Shown: positions 17,805 through 27,651 of the stretch, piece after piece
Layout of the letters: every line of letters starts with the position of its first letter
Numbering within the stretch: position 1 is the stretch's first letter
NCBI GenBank assembly: GCA_028868305.1
Contig: JAGWUS010000023.1
Span: 1-55,267 of the forward strand
Direction of reading: 5' to 3'
DNA length: 55,267 bases
DNA from: Burkholderiales bacterium
GTDB taxonomy: Bacteria; Pseudomonadota; Gammaproteobacteria; Burkholderiales; Burkholderiaceae_C
Program-made: the position numbers and the translations under genes
Notes under the pieces: model-generated
Told to the model about the DNA's origin: nothing
Databases searched by the model: none
Seen by the model: the letters and a program-made list of their open reading frames with translations, nothing else

Positions 17805-18818
17805 ATGAAATTTGCAAGCTACAAAGACGGTTCCCGCGATGGCCAGTTGGTGGTGGTCTCGCGCGATTTGACCCAGGCGGCCTACGCCTCCAACATTGCC
17901 AATCGCCTGCAGCAGGTGCTGGACGACTGGAATTACCTCTCGCCCCAGCTGCAGGACGTGTATGACGCCCTCAACGCGGGCCGGGCGCGTCACGTATTTC
18001 CGTTTGACCCTGCGCAGTGCATGGCGCCACTGCCGCGGGCCTACCAGTGGGCCGACGGGTCTGCCTACATCAACCATGTGGAACTGGTGCGCAAGGCGCG
18101 TGGCGCCGAGGTGCCGGCCAGCTTTTACACTGATCCTCTGATGTACCAGGGCGGTAGCGACGACTTCATTGGCGGCCAGGACCCCATCGTGTGCGCCAGC
18201 GAAGCATTCGGCATCGACTTCGAGGCCGAGGTGGCGGTCGTCACCGGCGACATTCCCATGGGCTGCACGGCCGATCGGGCGCTCGATGGCATCCGGCTGC
18301 TGATGCTGGTTAACGATGTGAGCCTGCGCAACCTCATCCCCGACGAGCTGGCCAAGGGCTTCGGCTTTGTGCAAAGCAAGCCCGCCACGGCTTTCAGCCC
18401 GGTGGCGGTGACACCCGATGAACTGGGGGACGCCTGGGCCAAGGGCCGGGTGCACTTGCCGCTGCAAAGCACCTGGAATGGCCGCAAGGTGGGTATGTGC
18501 GACGCCGGTCCGGAGATGACCTTCCATTTCGGCCAGCTGATTGCGCACCTGTGCAAGACCCGCAATGTGCGCGCCGGTTCCATCATTGGCTCGGGCACCG
18601 TGAGCAACAAGGGGGTGGAGAAAAAGGGCCGAACCGATTGGCCCAACGGATACAGCTGTATCGCCGAAAAGCGCGCCATGGAAACCATTCAGGACGGCCA
18701 GCCCGGAACCGAATTCATGAAATACGGCGACACCATCCGCATCGAGATGAAGGGCCGCGATGGCCAGAGCGTGTTTGGTGCGATTGAACAGGATGTGGTG
18801 CCGCTGGTGAGGGTTTAA
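17805..18818 (+). CDS. Fumarylacetoacetate hydrolase family protein
   Basis: A 337-residue FAH-family protein. The metal-binding Glu pair is in FGIDFEAEVAVVTGDIP, preceded by an N-terminal domain starting MKFASYKDGSRDGQLVVV. Later marks are MLVNDVSLRNLIPDEL, FGFVQSKPATAFSP, GSGTVSNKG and a C-terminal FMKYGDTIRIEM. These match the FAH subgroup that hydrolyses fumarylacetoacetate or fumarylpyruvate at the end of aromatic degradation. No other tyrosine or gentisate pathway gene is adjacent, so the substrate is open. It is divergent from the DUF3108 gene and overlaps the convergent marC gene by 3 bp at the stop codons. Confidence 0.9.
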   Translation: MKFASYKDGSRDGQLVVVSRDLTQAAYASNIANRLQQVLDDWNYLSPQLQDVYDALNAGRARHVFPFDPAQCMAPLPRAYQWADGSAYINHVELVRKARGAEVPASFYTDPLMYQGGSDDFIGGQDPIVCASEAFGIDFEAEVAVVTGDIPMGCTADRALDGIRLLMLVNDVSLRNLIPDELAKGFGFVQSKPATAFSPVAVTPDELGDAWAKGRVHLPLQSTWNGRKVGMCDAGPEMTFHFGQLIAHLCKTRNVRAGSIIGSGTVSNKGVEKKGRTDWPNGYSCIAEKRAMETIQDGQPGTEFMKYGDTIRIEMKGRDGQSVFGAIEQDVVPLVRV

Positions 18819-19420
18819 CCCCTGGCCAGTTGCAATGCGAAGGTCTTGATGCCGCGCAGCATCATTTCAATCGCCACCGACACCAGTACCAGTCCCATCA
18901 GCCGTTCCACTGCAGTCACCAGTCGGTCGCCAATGATGCGCTGAATCCGCTCGGCCGACACCAGAACGATGGCGCTGATAGCCATGGTGACGCACAGCGC
19001 GCCTATCCATTCCATGCGCTTGTCGGGCTGTTGCGATACCAGCAGCAACACCGTCGCCAGAGCTGATGGGCCGGCAATCGCGGGAACCGCCAGCGGAACG
19101 ATGAGGGGTTCCTGTAGCTGTTCTGTATCCGGCCGTGGCAGCGGGGGAAACACCATGCGCAGTGCAATCAGAAACAGGATCACGCCACCACCAATTTGCA
19201 GTGCCAGCTCGCTCAGGTTCATCACCCGCAGAAAACTCTCGCCCACAAACATGAACGTCAGCAGCAGTCCGAATGCAATGGCAATTTCACGCAGGATCAC
19301 CCAGGGGCGTCGCTGGGGGGATACGTGTTTGAGCGCATTGGCAAAGATGGGAATGTTGCCAATCGGATCGGTAATCAGCACCAGCAGAATGGTGGCTGAC
19401 AGAAATGTGTAGTTCATCAT
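18815..19420 (-). CDS. MarC family integral membrane protein
   Basis: A 201-residue membrane protein with about six helices and the family patterns LITDPIGNIPIFANAL near the N-terminus and VPLAVPAIAGPSALATVLLL in the middle. MarC proteins (UPF0056) resemble small transporters but have no agreed function; an early link to multiple antibiotic resistance was not upheld. Its ATG overlaps the stop of the upstream VOC gene (ATGA), so the two are probably translated together. The 3' end overlaps the convergent FAH gene by 3 bp. Confidence 0.92.
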   Translation of the reverse strand: MMNYTFLSATILLVLITDPIGNIPIFANALKHVSPQRRPWVILREIAIAFGLLLTFMFVGESFLRVMNLSELALQIGGGVILFLIALRMVFPPLPRPDTEQLQEPLIVPLAVPAIAGPSALATVLLLVSQQPDKRMEWIGALCVTMAISAIVLVSAERIQRIIGDRLVTAVERLMGLVLVSVAIEMMLRGIKTFALQLARG

Positions 19421-19830
19421 GTGGCGTACACCGTGTCCAGTGAGGCAAATCCCTTGATCTCAATCGGGTTACCAAACGGGTCCAGAAAAAACATGGTCCA
19501 TTGCTCACCGGGCTGGCCGGCAAAACGCAGTTGCGGCTCCAGCACAAAGACCGTACCCGCATCTTTGAGACGTTGTGCCAGGGTTTGCCAGTCGGGCTGG
19601 GCCAGCACCAGGCCAAAGTGCGGCATGGGGACCAGATGGTCGCCTACATGGCCGGTATTGGCGGTGGGAAAAGGCGTACCCAGGTGCAAGGAAAGCTGGT
19701 GGCCAAAAAAATCAAAATCCACCCAGGTTGCGGTGCTGCGCCCTTCGACGCAACCCAATACGCCACCGTAGAAGTGGCGTGCGGTGTCCAGGTCAGTGAC
19801 GTTGAAGGCGAAATGGAAAAGGCTGCGCAT
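19417..19830 (-). CDS. VOC-family (glyoxalase/dioxygenase fold) protein
   Basis: A 137-residue vicinal-oxygen-chelate protein with two beta-alpha-beta-beta-beta modules. The first metal ligand His is in FHFAFNVTDLDTARHFYGGVLG, and a second His/Glu set is in MPHFGLVL and FLDPFGNPIEIKGF. The family includes glyoxalases, extradiol dioxygenases and resistance proteins; the exact reaction cannot be named. The start ATG at 19830 was chosen where the domain begins; the longer open frame upstream has no similarity to the family. It overlaps marC by 4 bp downstream. Confidence 0.85.
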   Translation of the reverse strand: MRSLFHFAFNVTDLDTARHFYGGVLGCVEGRSTATWVDFDFFGHQLSLHLGTPFPTANTGHVGDHLVPMPHFGLVLAQPDWQTLAQRLKDAGTVFVLEPQLRFAGQPGEQWTMFFLDPFGNPIEIKGFASLDTVYAT

Positions 19831-19868
19831 GTGCGCAGAATACCAGCCCTCGCACCGCCATCTACCGG

Positions 19869-20228
19869 TCAGGTTTTTTCGGCCTTTTCCTGGCAGTGGA
19901 TGCAGCGTGGGGCTTCGGGTGTTGCCTGCAGGCGTGCCGCAGGAATGTGGATTCCGCAGTCGGTGCATTCGCCGTAGGTGCCAGCTTCGATGCGTTTGAG
20001 TGCGGCTTCCACCGCATCCAGTTCGCCAGTTTCGCGTGAGTCCAGTGTCAGTTCCAGTTCACGTTCCGTTGTGGTCTGGGCTTGCGAATCTTCACGCCGG
20101 GAAAAGTGCTCCGCGGACGCCTCGGCACGCGTCACGTCGCCGCCTCGCAGCGTCGCCAACTGACCCAGCAGGGAAGCGCGTTGCGCCATAAGTTGAGCTT
20201 TGAAGGGGGTGGTGTCGAGCTTGGTCAT
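19869..20228 (-). CDS. DksA/TraR C4-type zinc-finger protein
   Basis: About 119 residues. An N-terminal helical region rich in Gln/Glu (AEASAEHFSRREDSQAQ) leads to the DksA-type C-terminal segment DAVEAALKRIEAGTYGECTDCG and CIHC, where four cysteines bind zinc. DksA proteins enter the secondary channel of RNA polymerase and tune stringent-response promoters. It is shorter than true DksA (~150) and lacks the DxxDxA coiled-coil tip, so it is more likely a DksA-like paralogue. The start is set at the ATG at 20228; an ATG at 20270/20273 is an alternative. It is divergent from the DUF2946 gene. Confidence 0.85.
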   Translation of the reverse strand: MTKLDTTPFKAQLMAQRASLLGQLATLRGGDVTRAEASAEHFSRREDSQAQTTTERELELTLDSRETGELDAVEAALKRIEAGTYGECTDCGIHIPAARLQATPEAPRCIHCQEKAEKT

Positions 20229-20332
20229 AAGGTTGTCAGTCAAAGGAAGGTAAGGAATTATGAGCTTCATCATGCGCGGCTGTGCCAAGGCTGTCTTTGA
20301 CTGAGGTCAAGCTTTGGTACGGCCGTGGATGT

Positions 20333-20347
20333 GGCGGATAATCCGCC
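20333..20347. repeat. Perfect inverted repeat directly before the DUF2946 start
   Basis: GGCGGAT-A-ATCCGCC is a perfect 7-bp inverted repeat with one central base, ending one base before the ATG at 20349. It covers the place where a ribosome-binding site should be. It could be an operator or, as RNA, block initiation; with a one-base loop a DNA-binding site is the more realistic reading. Confidence 0.4.
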
Positions 20348-20348
20348 C

Positions 20349-20711
20349 ATGCTGCTTTTGCAAGCCCTCCGTCAATCCAGAATCGTTGCCCGTTTTGTGC
20401 TGGCGTGGTTTGTATTGTCACTGGCTGTTGCCATCGCGGCGCCCGTTGTTAATCCGCAATCCGCTACTTTGGTGTGTTCTGCCACGGGCGTGATGAAGCT
20501 GGTCGGTTCGGGCGGGGAAGAACTGGCGCCCCCGGTTCACCACAGCCTGGATTGTGTGCTGTGTCTGGCGCTCAATACACCGCCAGCATTGACGGGCAGC
20601 CCGGTGCTGCGCCCTCCTTCCCTGACTTTCGAACTGCAGCCTGTTCAGGCTGCCTTTGTGGTTTGGCGTACAGCCTCTCCACTGTCTGCGCGCGGACCTC
20701 CTCTTCTCTGA
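20349..20711 (+). CDS. DUF2946 family protein
   Basis: About 120 residues starting MLLLQALRQSRIVARF. A hydrophobic helix (ARFVLAWFVLSLAVAIAAP, ~13-31) acts as a signal or anchor. The family pattern continues with VCSATGVMKLV and HHSLDCVLCLALNTPP, whose Cys and His residues could bind metal. DUF2946 genes often lie beside copper chaperones and TonB receptors; here a PCu(A)C chaperone gene follows 0.3 kb downstream. Role in periplasmic copper handling is inferred from that. A GTG at 20325 is an alternative start, but neither start has a clear Shine-Dalgarno. A strong hairpin follows 10 bp after the stop. Confidence 0.75.
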   Translation: MLLLQALRQSRIVARFVLAWFVLSLAVAIAAPVVNPQSATLVCSATGVMKLVGSGGEELAPPVHHSLDCVLCLALNTPPALTGSPVLRPPSLTFELQPVQAAFVVWRTASPLSARGPPLL

Positions 20712-20721
20712 GGTTCGGGTA

Positions 20722-20752
20722 GCAAAGCGACTCTGCGTCAGAGTCGCTTTGC
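20722..20752. terminator. Strong stem-loop after DUF2946
   Basis: A perfect 14-bp stem (GCAAAGCGACTCTG and its complement) with the three-base loop CGT. There is no T-tract on the + strand, so it is not a textbook intrinsic terminator, but stem strength and position fit a 3'-end or attenuator structure between DUF2946 and the PCu(A)C gene. Confidence 0.6.
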
Positions 20753-20837
20753 GCGTGCATGTCGCGTGAGGCTTCCCGTTTCAAGTGCAGTCCTGTCTTT
20801 GAAAACTCAGTTTGGTAAGCGTCATGAAAACCCCAAC

Positions 20838-20880
20838 TTGCTACAAAATATATAGCTGCATATGCAATTTACATATGGGC
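20838..20880 (+). repeat. 43-bp dispersed repeat, copy 2 (intergenic)
   Basis: Begins TTGCTACAAAATATATAGCT and ends CATATGGGC. It matches the other three copies (17350-17392, 41044-41086 reverse, 52665-52707), most clearly in the TAGCTG and TGCAAT blocks. The first ATG of the following small ORF lies inside it. Confidence 0.75.
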
Positions 20881-21017
20881 TGGCCGGCTTTTTCATGCCG
20901 AACAAGCTGGCTGAGCCCAACGAAACCCGCGGTATCCGTTATGCCGAGGCCATTCTGAAAATCAGCTGGTTTATCACGCCCACTAACCCCTTTTTTAACC
21001 CCGAGGAAAACCCATGA
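20862..21017 (+). CDS. Candidate small protein (51 aa) overlapping the PCu(A)C start
   Basis: An open frame of 51 codons whose TGA overlaps the ATG of the copper chaperone gene (ATGA). From an internal ATG at 20895 it would be 40 residues: MPNKLAEPNETRGIRYAEAI, then LKISWFITPTNPFFNPEENP. It has a short amphipathic/hydrophobic stretch but no known domain, signal peptide or metal motif. The upstream ATG at 20862 lies within the 43-bp dispersed repeat, so 20895 may be the older start. Coupling by overlap argues for a real gene; its short length and the fact that its end doubles as the chaperone ribosome-binding region argue for chance. Function unknown. Confidence 0.35.
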   Translation: MQFTYGLAGFFMPNKLAEPNETRGIRYAEAILKISWFITPTNPFFNPEENP

Positions 21018-21469
21018 AAAAACTTGCTCTGATTTCGGCCCTGTTGGCTGCAACGCTGGCAGCCCCCGTGTTCGCCCAGAACGTGGAAGTGAAAGACGCC
21101 TGGGCCCGCGCCACAGTGCAAGGCCAGAAGGCAAGCGGTGCGTTCATGAAACTCACCGCGAAAGATGGTTCACGTCTGGTCTCAGTTGCATCTTCTGTGG
21201 CCGGTGTGACCGAAGTACACGAGATGGCCATGGAAGGCGACGTCATGAAAATGCGCGCCGTCCACGGCCTGGATTTGCCCGCCGGCAAAACGGTGGAACT
21301 CAAGCCCGGTGGCTACCATGTGATGCTGATGGACCTCAAGGCGCCTTTGCAAAAGGACGCCAGCATTCCGCTGACGCTGGTGTTCAAGGATGCCAAGGGT
21401 GTCGAAAGCAAAGCCGAGCTCCAGGTTCCCGTTAAAACCGTGGCGCCTATGGCTGAGCACAAACACTGA
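21014..21469 (+). CDS. Periplasmic copper chaperone PCu(A)C
   Basis: A 151-residue secreted protein with a signal peptide cleaved after about residue 21 (APVFAQ). The Cu(I) site motif H-X10-M-X21-H-X-M is exact: His69, Met80, His102 and Met104, in VHEMAMEGDVMKM and GGYHVMLM. This family delivers Cu(I) to the CuA or CuB centre of cytochrome c oxidase. A His/Met-rich tail (PMAEHKH) may add a second site. A GAGG ribosome-binding site lies upstream. It follows a DUF2946 gene and a candidate small ORF; SCO-type and TonB partners are not in the window. Confidence 0.93.
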   Translation: MKKLALISALLAATLAAPVFAQNVEVKDAWARATVQGQKASGAFMKLTAKDGSRLVSVASSVAGVTEVHEMAMEGDVMKMRAVHGLDLPAGKTVELKPGGYHVMLMDLKAPLQKDASIPLTLVFKDAKGVESKAELQVPVKTVAPMAEHKH

Positions 21470-21589
21470 ATGCGCTTTTCGCTGCATTCAATCCAGCCAG
21501 GCCGGCATCTGCTTTGACGCTCTGGCTGACGTTTTGCGGACCGCCCAGAAGGAGTACAGTAACGGCAACTACATCCTTTTGGAGACACC

Positions 21590-22294
21590 ATGAGCGATTC
21601 GGACACCAGCGGTTTTGGCAAGTTTGTTCCCGGATTCGATTTTTTGCAGAATCTTGCCAAAGGGGCCACCAGCAACATTCCTCAGATGCCCAATCTGGGC
21701 AACTGGGTGGCGCCCACCCTGAATGTGGAAGAATTGGAAAAACGCATCGACGAACTCAAGGCGGTGCACTTCTGGCTGGAACAGAACTCGCGGGCACTGG
21801 GGGCCACGATTCAGGCTCTTGAGGTGCAGAAGATGACCCTGGCCACACTGAAGGGCATGAATTTCAATCTGGGCGATGTGGCCAATGCCCTCAAGCTCAA
21901 GGCCGCGGACTCTGTGTATTCCGGCGTGCAGAAAGTGACGGAAAAGGCTGCCAATACGGCCAAAACCATTTCCGATGTGGCAACCGGCCACAAGGATGAA
22001 GACACTGAGCCAAAAACCGCAAAATCAGCCAAGGGCGGCAGCAAGGCCTCTGTGGGGGTTGCCGGCCTGGTAGATCCCTTGAACCTGTGGGGTTCACTTA
22101 CGCAGCAGTTTCAGCAGATCGCTGCGGGCGCCATCAAAGAGGCTACCGCCAGAACCGCCATGGATATGACCAAGAACATGGCCACGGGCATGGCCAAAGA
22201 CGCGCTCAAGACTGCCACGGCAGCTGGAAAAAAAGCGGTAGCCAAGCGTGCCACTGCCCGTAAGACTGCCGCGCGGAAAACTGCAGGCCGTTAG
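21590..22294 (+). CDS. phaM: PHB granule multifunctional regulator PhaM
   Basis: A 234-residue PhaM-family protein. The conserved N-terminal part (~15-85) reads IPQMPNLGNWVAPTLNVEEL then VHFWLEQNSRALGATIQALE. The C-terminus is a lysine/alanine/arginine tail with repeats such as KKAVAKRATARKTAARKTAG, resembling histone H1 and the PAKKA-type DNA-binding tail of Ralstonia PhaM. In that organism PhaM activates PHB synthase PhaC, binds granules and tethers them to the nucleoid so that they segregate to both daughters. GGAG precedes the ATG. phaC and phasin genes are not nearby. The FIST gene follows after 32 bp and may share the transcript. Confidence 0.9.
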   Translation: MSDSDTSGFGKFVPGFDFLQNLAKGATSNIPQMPNLGNWVAPTLNVEELEKRIDELKAVHFWLEQNSRALGATIQALEVQKMTLATLKGMNFNLGDVANALKLKAADSVYSGVQKVTEKAANTAKTISDVATGHKDEDTEPKTAKSAKGGSKASVGVAGLVDPLNLWGSLTQQFQQIAAGAIKEATARTAMDMTKNMATGMAKDALKTATAAGKKAVAKRATARKTAARKTAGR

Positions 22295-22326
22295 GCGCGG
22301 CCACACGTCCAGGGGCTTGGCCGTTC

Positions 22327-23592
22327 ATGCAACTTTTTCCATACGGTCACGCCACCCATCCGCAATGGCCCATGGCCGCTGCGTTGGTCCTGGCGCAGGT
22401 GCGTGCACAAATGGCGCTGCATGGGTACGCTTCCTCTCCCACCCTGGCATTGCTCTATATCACCGACCACTACGCGGGCCATGCGCAGGATATTCTGGCG
22501 CACCTGCAAGCAGAGCTGCCGCTGGTAACGGATTGGTCCGGTACGGTGGGAGTAGGCATTGTTTCCAGTAACGTGGAGTACTGGGACGAACCTGCCATGG
22601 CCTTGATGCTGCTGGAGTTGCCTTGTGACCAATACCGGATTTTTTCTGGCGTGGCTCCATTGGGTATGGGGTTTGAGGCGCATACCGCCCTTGTGCATGC
22701 CGATGGCAGCACGGTGGACCTTGCCGAACTGGTGGACGAAATGGCGGCACGTACCGATTCCGGTTATGTGTTTGGCGGCATTGCGTCCAGCCGAACCCAG
22801 AGTCTGCAATTTGCGGTTGGAGGCAGCGGCAACATTCGCGGACACGGCGCGGCCAGTGGCGTATTCAGTGGGGGCTTGAGTGGCGTGGCTTTTGGGCCGG
22901 GCGTGGGCCTGGTGTCCAGAGTCACCCAGGGTTGCATGCCGGTGTCTGCCGTGCGCACGGTGACCGAGGCTAACCACAATCTGGCAATTCGCCTGGATGG
23001 AGAGCCTGCGCTGGACGTGATGCTGCGTGATCTGGGTATTTCGCTGGACCGCCCCCAGGAGGCGCTGGCGGTGGTGCGTGCCACGTTAGTGGGCCTGGTG
23101 CGGGCCGACGATGACATGCGCCCGGCTGGTGGCTTGCACCATTCCGGAAATTTTGGTGACGAGGTTACGGTGCGCCACATTATCGGTCTGGACCCCGGGC
23201 ATCGCGGTGTGGCTGTGGCCTCTACCGTGGAGGTGGGCACGCAGTTGACTTTTTGTCGGCGCAATGTGCAGGCTGCGCGTGCCGACCTGATGCGGGTGTG
23301 TGCAGAAATCCGCGAAGAACTGGAGCCGCAGGAGCTGCCCGTGGAAACGGCGCACGCACTGCACGCGGCGGAATTGGACGCTGCGCCGCACCCTGCACGG
23401 CGTATTGCCGGGGCCGTGTATGTGAGCTGCACTGGGCGGGGCGGCCAGCACTTTGGTGGCCCCAACGCCGAAATGCAGCTGGTGCGCCGTGCGCTGGGCG
23501 ATGTTCCCTTGGTGGGGTTTTTTGCGGGGGGCGAAATTGCCCACCACCATGTGTATGGTTATACCGGCGTGCTGACGGTCTTCACCGACTGA
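22327..23592 (+). CDS. FIST-domain sensor protein
   Basis: A 421-residue protein with FIST_N (~20-225: LALLYITDHYAGHAQDILAH, GTVGVGIVSS) and FIST_C (~240-400: GGLHHSGNFGDEVTVRHIIG, VSCTGRGGQHFGGPNAEMQL, FFAGGEIAHHHVYGYTGVLT). FIST is predicted to bind small ligands such as amino acids and is found alone or fused to signalling domains. No kinase, cyclase or membrane part is present here. It is followed on the same strand by an MCP gene, so a sensory link to chemotaxis is possible. Reaction or ligand unknown. Confidence 0.9.
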   Translation: MQLFPYGHATHPQWPMAAALVLAQVRAQMALHGYASSPTLALLYITDHYAGHAQDILAHLQAELPLVTDWSGTVGVGIVSSNVEYWDEPAMALMLLELPCDQYRIFSGVAPLGMGFEAHTALVHADGSTVDLAELVDEMAARTDSGYVFGGIASSRTQSLQFAVGGSGNIRGHGAASGVFSGGLSGVAFGPGVGLVSRVTQGCMPVSAVRTVTEANHNLAIRLDGEPALDVMLRDLGISLDRPQEALAVVRATLVGLVRADDDMRPAGGLHHSGNFGDEVTVRHIIGLDPGHRGVAVASTVEVGTQLTFCRRNVQAARADLMRVCAEIREELEPQELPVETAHALHAAELDAAPHPARRIAGAVYVSCTGRGGQHFGGPNAEMQLVRRALGDVPLVGFFAGGEIAHHHVYGYTGVLTVFTD

Positions 23593-23727
23593 CCGGCGCT
23601 TCCAGAATGCACACAGGCGCTATGGGTGCATATAGCGCGCCAGCCAGCAAGTGATCCGAGTCACGAGTCACCAACGTGCTCCCGCATTGTGTGGTCTCGG
23701 GTTTACTCTGGCAAGGCAAACCAGCCC

Positions 23728-23747
23728 CGTTTGATCCTCATCAAACG
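23728..23747. repeat. Perfect 8-bp inverted repeat between FIST and MCP genes
   Basis: CGTTTGAT-CCTC-ATCAAACG forms an 8-bp stem with a four-base loop, ~72 bp before the MCP start, within a 226-bp gap. It has no T-tract. It could end the FIST transcript or be an operator for the MCP gene. Another weaker repeat (GCGCTAT...ATAGCGC, about 23615-23636) lies nearer the FIST stop. Confidence 0.45.
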
Positions 23748-23818
23748 AGGATGGCTTGTGTGCATGTCCCCGCTTAGCAGTGGCTATGATGGTGGACACG
23801 ATTTTTTTGGGGTTGCGT

Positions 23819-25615
23819 ATGAGTTTCGGCAATATGAAAGTGGCCCACCGTCTGGCCATGGCGTTCGGAGCGGTGCTGCTCATGGTTCTGCTGACTTCGG
23901 TCTTCTCGATTAACAGAATGGCTGCCTCCCAGACCGATCTGGAAGATATCTTGCAGGAAAACAATGCCCAGACCAAGTACTTCAATGACATGGCCAGCTC
24001 GGTGCACAGGGCGTCCCTGGTTTTGCGCAACCTCATTTTGCAGACCGACACATCCGATCAGGAGACTGAACTCGCCAAGCTCAAAAAGGCGCGTGCCGAT
24101 TATGCTGAAGCTTGGGCTGCACTTCAGAAAACGCCAGCAGATGAAAAGATGCTGGCGCAAAGGGCCAAGGTGGATGCGGCGCGCATTGCGTCGGTTGAGC
24201 CCAGTGACAGGGTCGTGGATATGGCCATGAATGGCCAAAAAAGTCTTGCCGTCGCGACGTTGCTTAGCGAAGCCAACCCCGCGATTGTGAAGTTCCAGCA
24301 AGCGGTGGATGAAGCGCTGGTGTTGCAGGTGGAGATTGATCAGGCGCAGTTCAGGCAGTCCGATGCAAGCTACAAGTTCACCCGAACTGTTTTAATTATT
24401 GCTGACGTGCTGGTGATTGCGTTGGCCGGTGTCTTGGGGTGGCTGGTTACCCGCTCGATCACCAGGCAGCTGGGTGGCGAGCCTGGGGCTGCCGCAGAAC
24501 TGGCGCACCGCGTTTCTCTGGGCGACATGACCGCGCACGTTGATCTGGCCAGCGGGGATACCAGCAGTCTGATGGCGCAACTCAAAGTCATGCAGGAAGG
24601 ATTGGTCAAGGTGGTTTCCACCGTACGTACCGGTTCCGAAAGCGTAGCCACCGCCTCCGCCGAAATTGCCCAGGGCAACCACGACCTGTCAGCCCGCACC
24701 GAACAGCAGGCCAGCGCCCTGGAAGAAACCGCGGCCAGCATGGAAGAACTCGGCTCCACCGTCAAACAGAATGCGGACGCTGCCCGCCAGGCCAACCAGC
24801 TCGCCCAAAGCGCCTCCAGCGTGGCAATCCAGGGCGGTGAAGTCGTGGCCCAGGTGGTAGATACCATGAAAGGCATCAACGAATCGAGCCGCAAGATTTC
24901 CGACATCATCAGCGTGATTGACGGCATTGCCTTCCAGACCAACATCCTGGCCCTGAATGCGGCGGTCGAAGCCGCCCGAGCCGGCGAGCAGGGCCGCGGC
25001 TTTGCGGTAGTGGCAAGCGAAGTACGCAGCCTGGCCGGTCGTTCTGCCGAAGCTGCCAAGGAAATCAAGGCGCTGATAGGCGCCAGTGTGGAGCGGGTGG
25101 AGCAGGGCACCGCCCTGGTCGACAAGGCCGGCGCCACCATGACCGAAGTGGTCAGCGCCATCCGCCGTGTCACTGACATCATGGGTGAGATCAGTGCGGC
25201 CAGCAGCGAACAGTCCCTGGGCGTTGCCCAGGTCGGCGAAGCTGTAGGACAGATGGACCAGACCACCCAGCAGAACGCCGCACTGGTGGAGCAGATGGCC
25301 GCCGCGGCCAGCAGCCTCAAGAGCCAGGCCAATGAACTGGTGCAGGTGGTGGCATCGTTCAAGCTCGCGGGCGGCGAGTCCGGCACGGCCATGCCCCGGG
25401 CGCAGGTCCGTTCCACCCTTCCCAAAAGCACGCCGCACCAGGGTGTGGAGCGGCGTGGTGCGGGCATTCCCAAAGGTGCTGCAGCACGTGCACCGGCCTC
25501 CGCCGCGCGTACCAGTCCGCCGGTTTTGTCTACCCAGGTCGCAAAGCCTGCGGCACCCAAAGTCCAGCCCAAACCGGCGGCCGCAGGCGGCGATGAGGAG
25601 TGGGAGACTTTTTAG
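23819..25615 (+). CDS. Methyl-accepting chemotaxis protein with WETF docking peptide
   Basis: A 598-residue transmembrane receptor. TM1 (~10-30) and TM2 (~190-212) bracket a helical periplasmic domain (~31-188) of four-helix-bundle type. HAMP follows (~213-265), then the long signalling hairpin with [20 protein letters not shown] and [21 protein letters not shown] ~75-residue Pro/Ala-rich flexible tail ends EEWETF, the pentapeptide that docks CheR/CheB in MCPs of the Tsr type; the MCPs at the start of the window lack it. I chose the ATG at 23819 ([12 protein letters not shown]); the frame extends to 23756 but TM1 placement favours the later start. The ligand is unknown; a FIST sensor gene is upstream. 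Confidence 0.93.
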   Translation: MSFGNMKVAHRLAMAFGAVLLMVLLTSVFSINRMAASQTDLEDILQENNAQTKYFNDMASSVHRASLVLRNLILQTDTSDQETELAKLKKARADYAEAWAALQKTPADEKMLAQRAKVDAARIASVEPSDRVVDMAMNGQKSLAVATLLSEANPAIVKFQQAVDEALVLQVEIDQAQFRQSDASYKFTRTVLIIADVLVIALAGVLGWLVTRSITRQLGGEPGAAAELAHRVSLGDMTAHVDLASGDTSSLMAQLKVMQEGLVKVVSTVRTGSESVATASAEIAQGNHDLSARTEQQASALEETAASMEELGSTVKQNADAARQANQLAQSASSVAIQGGEVVAQVVDTMKGINESSRKISDIISVIDGIAFQTNILALNAAVEAARAGEQGRGFAVVASEVRSLAGRSAEAAKEIKALIGASVERVEQGTALVDKAGATMTEVVSAIRRVTDIMGEISAASSEQSLGVAQVGEAVGQMDQTTQQNAALVEQMAAAASSLKSQANELVQVVASFKLAGGESGTAMPRAQVRSTLPKSTPHQGVERRGAGIPKGAAARAPASAARTSPPVLSTQVAKPAAPKVQPKPAAAGGDEEWETF

Positions 25616-25631
25616 GTCAAATCGGACTCGT

Positions 25632-27649
<2,018 letters not shown>

Positions 27650-27651
27650 GG

